Assembly (NCBI GenBank): GCA_905203995.1
Contig: CAJKXZ010000006.1
Coordinates: 1 to 64,000, forward strand
Direction of reading: 5' to 3'
Origin: an uncultured Methanomassiliicoccus sp.
Lineage (GTDB): Archaea; Thermoplasmatota; Thermoplasmata; Methanomassiliicoccales; Methanomassiliicoccaceae
DNA: 64,000 nt
This document shows positions 61,134 through 64,000 of this stretch, piece after piece. Numbering within the stretch: position 1 is the stretch's first letter; each line of letters starts with the position of its first letter. The notes under the pieces are model-generated. The model did not search any database. It saw only the letters and a program-made list of their open reading frames with translations, and was not told the DNA's origin. The position numbers and the translations under genes were made by a program.

Positions 61134-61218
61134 CGCCGAGGGGGAGATTTGAACTCCCGTGGTGAGACACCACCAGTTTTCAAGACTGGCGCCGTAGGCC
61201 GGACTTAGCTACCTCGGC
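61134..61218 (-). tRNA. tRNA-Ser (TGA)
   Basis: An 85-base class II tRNA. The acceptor GCCGAGG / CCTCGGC is perfect, the anticodon TGA (61180-61182) is in the loop CTTGAAA, a long variable arm (GGTGTCTCACC) is present, and the discriminator is G, as for serine. No intron. A TATA element (AGATTTAAATCT, 61244-61255) lies upstream. Confidence 0.97.
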
Positions 61219-61261
61219 TCGAATATAGGTCTGAATGTGTCACTAGATTTAAATCTTTGGC

Positions 61262-62917
61262 TTAAGCCACCCGTTCCAATTTACCATCGGTGAGGGCCTC
61301 TGCATCGAGTTCAAAAGCCACTACTGGATAACGTAATTCGAAGTTAGTAATGACTTCCGGATGGATCTCACCAAAGACACCGATTGATTTTCCAGCCGAG
61401 ATTATTTCTGCACCGCGGCCAGGAATGAACATGCCTAAAGACGAGGGTTGAATTTCATAAGTGACGGAAAGATCGCGTAAAACGCTCTCAACCAGTGATT
61501 TTATTTCCGTAAATGAGGATTTTACCGAAATGCTGACAGCGGCCAGATGCTTGTGGCGGACCGCATCAATGACTACATCACCAATTTCAAACAACCGCTG
61601 CGGCAGATCCCGGTGTTTGTTTTTACGCAGTAAAGCCATCTGACTGGGAATCAAGGAAACCCGCAGGCAGGTATGATCTTCACTAATAGGATTCAAGACC
61701 GCAACGACTTCAGTTTCAGGCAGTTTCATCTTCGTAAACTGAGCGTCTTCGGAAGTCAAAGTAAGGGTGGTTGTTTCCAGATAACCGTAACCGATCAGCA
61801 ATTGGCGCAGGATGTTGGCTGCTTTTGTCTCGTTGAGTTCTGAGCCGAAAGTCTGGAACGACGGCAGAACGTTGCCGAAGTTTTCATAGCCGTAGCCTTT
61901 AGCCACATCTTCAATCACATCGACATCATGAAGAATGTCCAAGCGTGTAGCAGGGATCTGCACACACACTTTGTCACCCAGACTTTCACAACCGTAACCC
62001 ATTTTCTTCAAGGCGGCACAAACTCCCGCGGCATCCAGCTGACAGCCTAAGAGTGAGTTGACCTGAGCAACAGCGATTTCCCGTGAACGGGGCTGCAGAT
62101 CTGGTGTTTTGAAAGTAGAAGTTCCTTCAACAGTAACGGTCTGAATTGCTCCACCCCGTTCTGCAAGCGCCGCGGCCACAATATTCAAAGCCCCGTTTAC
62201 GGCGTTGAAGTCAGTTCCCGTTACATCAATGAAGATGTTTTTCGTCTCCACGGTAACGGTAGTGAGCGCCCCGTTGATAATCGGCGGGAACGAGATTACC
62301 TGCTCTTCAGCATCCACAATTAGGGGGAAGAGCGGTTTGTTCTCCAATAAATGCGCATAAGCCTTTCCTTTTTCATGTTTGGTCAGGATTTCCCGCATGC
62401 TCATGCACTCGGTTTTTGCCAGCGGAACAAATGAAACGGAATCGGGATCAACGGCTTTGTAGGTAAAAGGCGGAGTGATCTTATCCAGATCGTGAATGCC
62501 GATCGCTACTTTAGATCGCTTGCGGCCCATGGTGATGTGCAGCTTTTCCTGCAGTTCCATCAGGGATTTGATCGCGGAATCATTAAGCGAAACGCCGAGA
62601 ACAACTCCCGCCACGATATGAGGACGGACTTCATTGACACTCTCTTCCCGCCGTAAAACTATTTTTGAATCACCGACAGGGTACTGTTGCAAACCTTCGG
62701 CAAAGCCTAAAAAGGCACGTAAAGCCGTAGCCGCCCCTTCGACACAATAAAGATCGGGGCGGTCCGGGAAAAATTCAATTGATAAAGAGTCAGTCTTTTC
62801 GTCATAAGAATGAATATCAGCTCCCAGCTGCGGAACTCGGTCTAACAATGTTTCCAAATCGACTTTGTGTCCCAGCAACGTGTGGAGGTCATCACAGCCA
62901 AAAGTTACTACTGGCAT
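61262..62917 (-). CDS. pheT: Phenylalanyl-tRNA synthetase beta subunit (archaeal)
   Basis: A 551-residue subunit of the archaeal/eukaryotic type. FPDRPDLYCVEG near residue 50 and the B3/B4 editing region (about 90-265) are followed by the B5 domain and the catalytic-like core (DVDVIEDVAKGYGYENF, LNPISEDHTCLRVSLIPS). It partners PheS, which is not in the window. The TATA-like element (about 62938-62951) leaves almost no leader. Confidence 0.96.
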   Translation of the reverse strand: MPVVTFGCDDLHTLLGHKVDLETLLDRVPQLGADIHSYDEKTDSLSIEFFPDRPDLYCVEGAATALRAFLGFAEGLQQYPVGDSKIVLRREESVNEVRPHIVAGVVLGVSLNDSAIKSLMELQEKLHITMGRKRSKVAIGIHDLDKITPPFTYKAVDPDSVSFVPLAKTECMSMREILTKHEKGKAYAHLLENKPLFPLIVDAEEQVISFPPIINGALTTVTVETKNIFIDVTGTDFNAVNGALNIVAAALAERGGAIQTVTVEGTSTFKTPDLQPRSREIAVAQVNSLLGCQLDAAGVCAALKKMGYGCESLGDKVCVQIPATRLDILHDVDVIEDVAKGYGYENFGNVLPSFQTFGSELNETKAANILRQLLIGYGYLETTTLTLTSEDAQFTKMKLPETEVVAVLNPISEDHTCLRVSLIPSQMALLRKNKHRDLPQRLFEIGDVVIDAVRHKHLAAVSISVKSSFTEIKSLVESVLRDLSVTYEIQPSSLGMFIPGRGAEIISAGKSIGVFGEIHPEVITNFELRYPVVAFELDAEALTDGKLERVA

Positions 62918-62969
62918 CGATGTGCAATGCGGGAGTTGGTATTTTAAGCTTTCAGAAAAATTAGGAAAA

Positions 62970-62987
62970 GAGGCAGCGGACTGCCTC
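62970..62987 (-). terminator. Terminator of the SatP-like gene
   Basis: On the minus strand a perfect seven-pair stem GAGGCAG / CTGCCTC with a TCCG loop is followed by TTTTCC. Confidence 0.8.
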
Positions 62988-62996
62988 AGGTTTGGC

Positions 62997-63551
62997 TTAT
63001 TTTTTCATCAACAGTGGAAGTACTTCTTTCCCTTCTGAAAGGAAGAGGGAAACTGCGCTGCCCAGATACAGAGCGATCAGGGTAACGATCATGAACAGTA
63101 CTCCATATGCGGTGTTCAAGGCGTCAGAGGCTACATCCGGTAAGAATGTCGCACCGAGGACGAAGAAACCGGCAGCGGTGAAGAATAATAAGATCGGCAG
63201 TACGCGGATAGGCTGTACTTTGTAAGCGATTAATCCCTCAACTAAGAACAGCAGACCTGCCCAAATGGTAAGATATGCAATTCCTTCGCCAGATACGCCA
63301 TAATTAAGACCTAAGAAGTATACGGCCAGTGTTCCAAAGACCATTGTACAAAGAAGGTTGCTGTTCAGATATGAAATGAAAGCACCCAACAAAAAGATAA
63401 TTGCCACGGCAGTAAATATTCCAGCTCCCTGATCGAGGGTCATTGCACCCAATCCGATCATTGCAACCAGAAATGCTACTACTGAGACAGTATAACATCC
63501 CAAAGGCTCGGCGAAAGCCAAATTAAACTTTACAGTTGTTTCTTCTGACAT
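62997..63551 (-). CDS. Six-helix membrane protein, GPR1/FUN34/SatP (acetate channel)-like
   Basis: A 184-residue protein with six membrane helices. AFAEPLGCYTVS near residue 14 recalls the NPAPLGL motif of the acetate/succinate channel family, and the spacing of the helices fits. The match is moderate, so the substrate is uncertain. It has a strong GGAGGAG site and its own terminator, so it is transcribed alone, upstream of pheT on the same strand. Confidence 0.6.
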   Translation of the reverse strand: MSEETTVKFNLAFAEPLGCYTVSVVAFLVAMIGLGAMTLDQGAGIFTAVAIIFLLGAFISYLNSNLLCTMVFGTLAVYFLGLNYGVSGEGIAYLTIWAGLLFLVEGLIAYKVQPIRVLPILLFFTAAGFFVLGATFLPDVASDALNTAYGVLFMIVTLIALYLGSAVSLFLSEGKEVLPLLMKK

Positions 63552-64000
63552 CTATTCTCCTCCTAATACACCAGACCAGAAGTGCAGGGGGAAGTTAGAA
63601 GCACTTCGTATTCTGATTCATATTAAATACTAATGGAACCCAAAAGTATTCGTGCCATTTATCTGCGTCATATATTTAAATGACTACGGTTAGATGTAGC
63701 ATCTCTATCGAGATTATGAGAATAAATTGACATTTAACACGATATAGATAACAAAAAAGTACGGTAAAAATTCGAGCTAAAGGCTCAACGTTTCGCAATC
63801 ATCGCCAAAAATACTGCTCTTTTCCTCAGGATTGGAAGAGAATTACCCATAGCCAGGCGAGTTAAACAGACCTTTTTGAATGGTTAAAAGCCGTTCCTTG
63901 CGGAGATAAAATAATTGAAAGGTTTCAGAGCAAAAGAACTTCAACAATATATAACTTAAAGCTTTCAATTTAGCTTAGAAGAATAATCAATTTGATCGCT
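63552..64000. other. Intergenic region at the right edge
   Basis: About 450 AT-rich bases. There are TATA-like stretches for the SatP-like gene and, near 63945, possibly for a gene beyond the window. A weak hairpin lies at 63817-63840. I see no coding frame, tRNA or repeat. Confidence 0.55.

Overview
The window is archaeal. It carries a thermosome, SRP54 with TrmY, archaeal-type GlyRS and PheRS beta subunit, an archaeal phosphopantetheine adenylyltransferase, NreA, a COG1340 coiled-coil protein, TATA-box promoters with leaderless or near-leaderless starts, and an unlinked 5S rRNA gene. CfbB-like and small siroheme-reductase-like genes, DUF6951 and DUF1638 proteins, LarB/LarE and iron-sulfur flavoproteins suggest a methanogen. 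An unlinked 5S gene, no histone in view, moderate GC, and only two TAG stops among 63 genes fit Methanomassiliicoccales (class Thermoplasmata), possibly near Methanomassiliicoccus intestinalis. The lineage is inference; no methanogenesis core gene lies in the window.

Layout. 1-5.7 kb (mostly minus strand): start of a 5S rRNA gene, a four-CBS protein with a hibernation-factor-like tail, GlyRS, then amidohydrolase, UspA and a second four-CBS protein. 5.8-11.5 kb: small ferredoxin, ThpR, a DUF6884-like protein, a Cas4-like nuclease, an ArsA / ArsD-like / HPrK-like operon, a DUF6951 protein and a flavoprotein. 11.7-16.6 kb: phosphate transporter pstS, fused pstCA and pstB, converging on a CNNM-type transporter. 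16.8-24 kb: a bacterial-type pseudouridine synthase and a complete trpEGDCFBA operon. 24.3-29.1 kb: a DUF4011 helicase-nuclease. 29.3-34.3 kb: CfbB and siroheme reductase, a DtxR-type regulator, a UbiA-MenG pair and a copper chaperone. 34.4-39.3 kb: AIM24, a PIN-like protein, DUF1638, a winged-helix protein with a histone-H1-like tail, a flavoprotein and two tandem truncated serine recombinases. 39.5-50 kb: RPA-like protein, thermosome, radical SAM with NreA, GNAT, a PolX that has lost its catalytic residues, LarB/LarE, MscS and tRNA-Ala. 50-57.7 kb: flavodoxin, purB, a winged-helix regulator, the coiled-coil protein, a candidate structured ncRNA, SRP54-TrmY-DUF2116-(CoaD-DUF84 fusion) and a BASS transporter. 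58-64 kb: an iron/cobalamin-type ABC importer, tRNA-Ser, pheT and a SatP-like channel.

Genes are packed into operons with ATGA, TTGA or GTGA stop-start overlaps. Many starts sit about 25 bases from a TATA box, which was used to correct several start codons. Hairpin terminators with T-runs are unusually clear. The strongest leads for something undescribed are the catalytically dead PolX, the H1-tailed winged-helix protein, the ncRNA upstream of srp54, the truncated recombinase pair and the ArsA / ArsD-like / HPrK-like operon.
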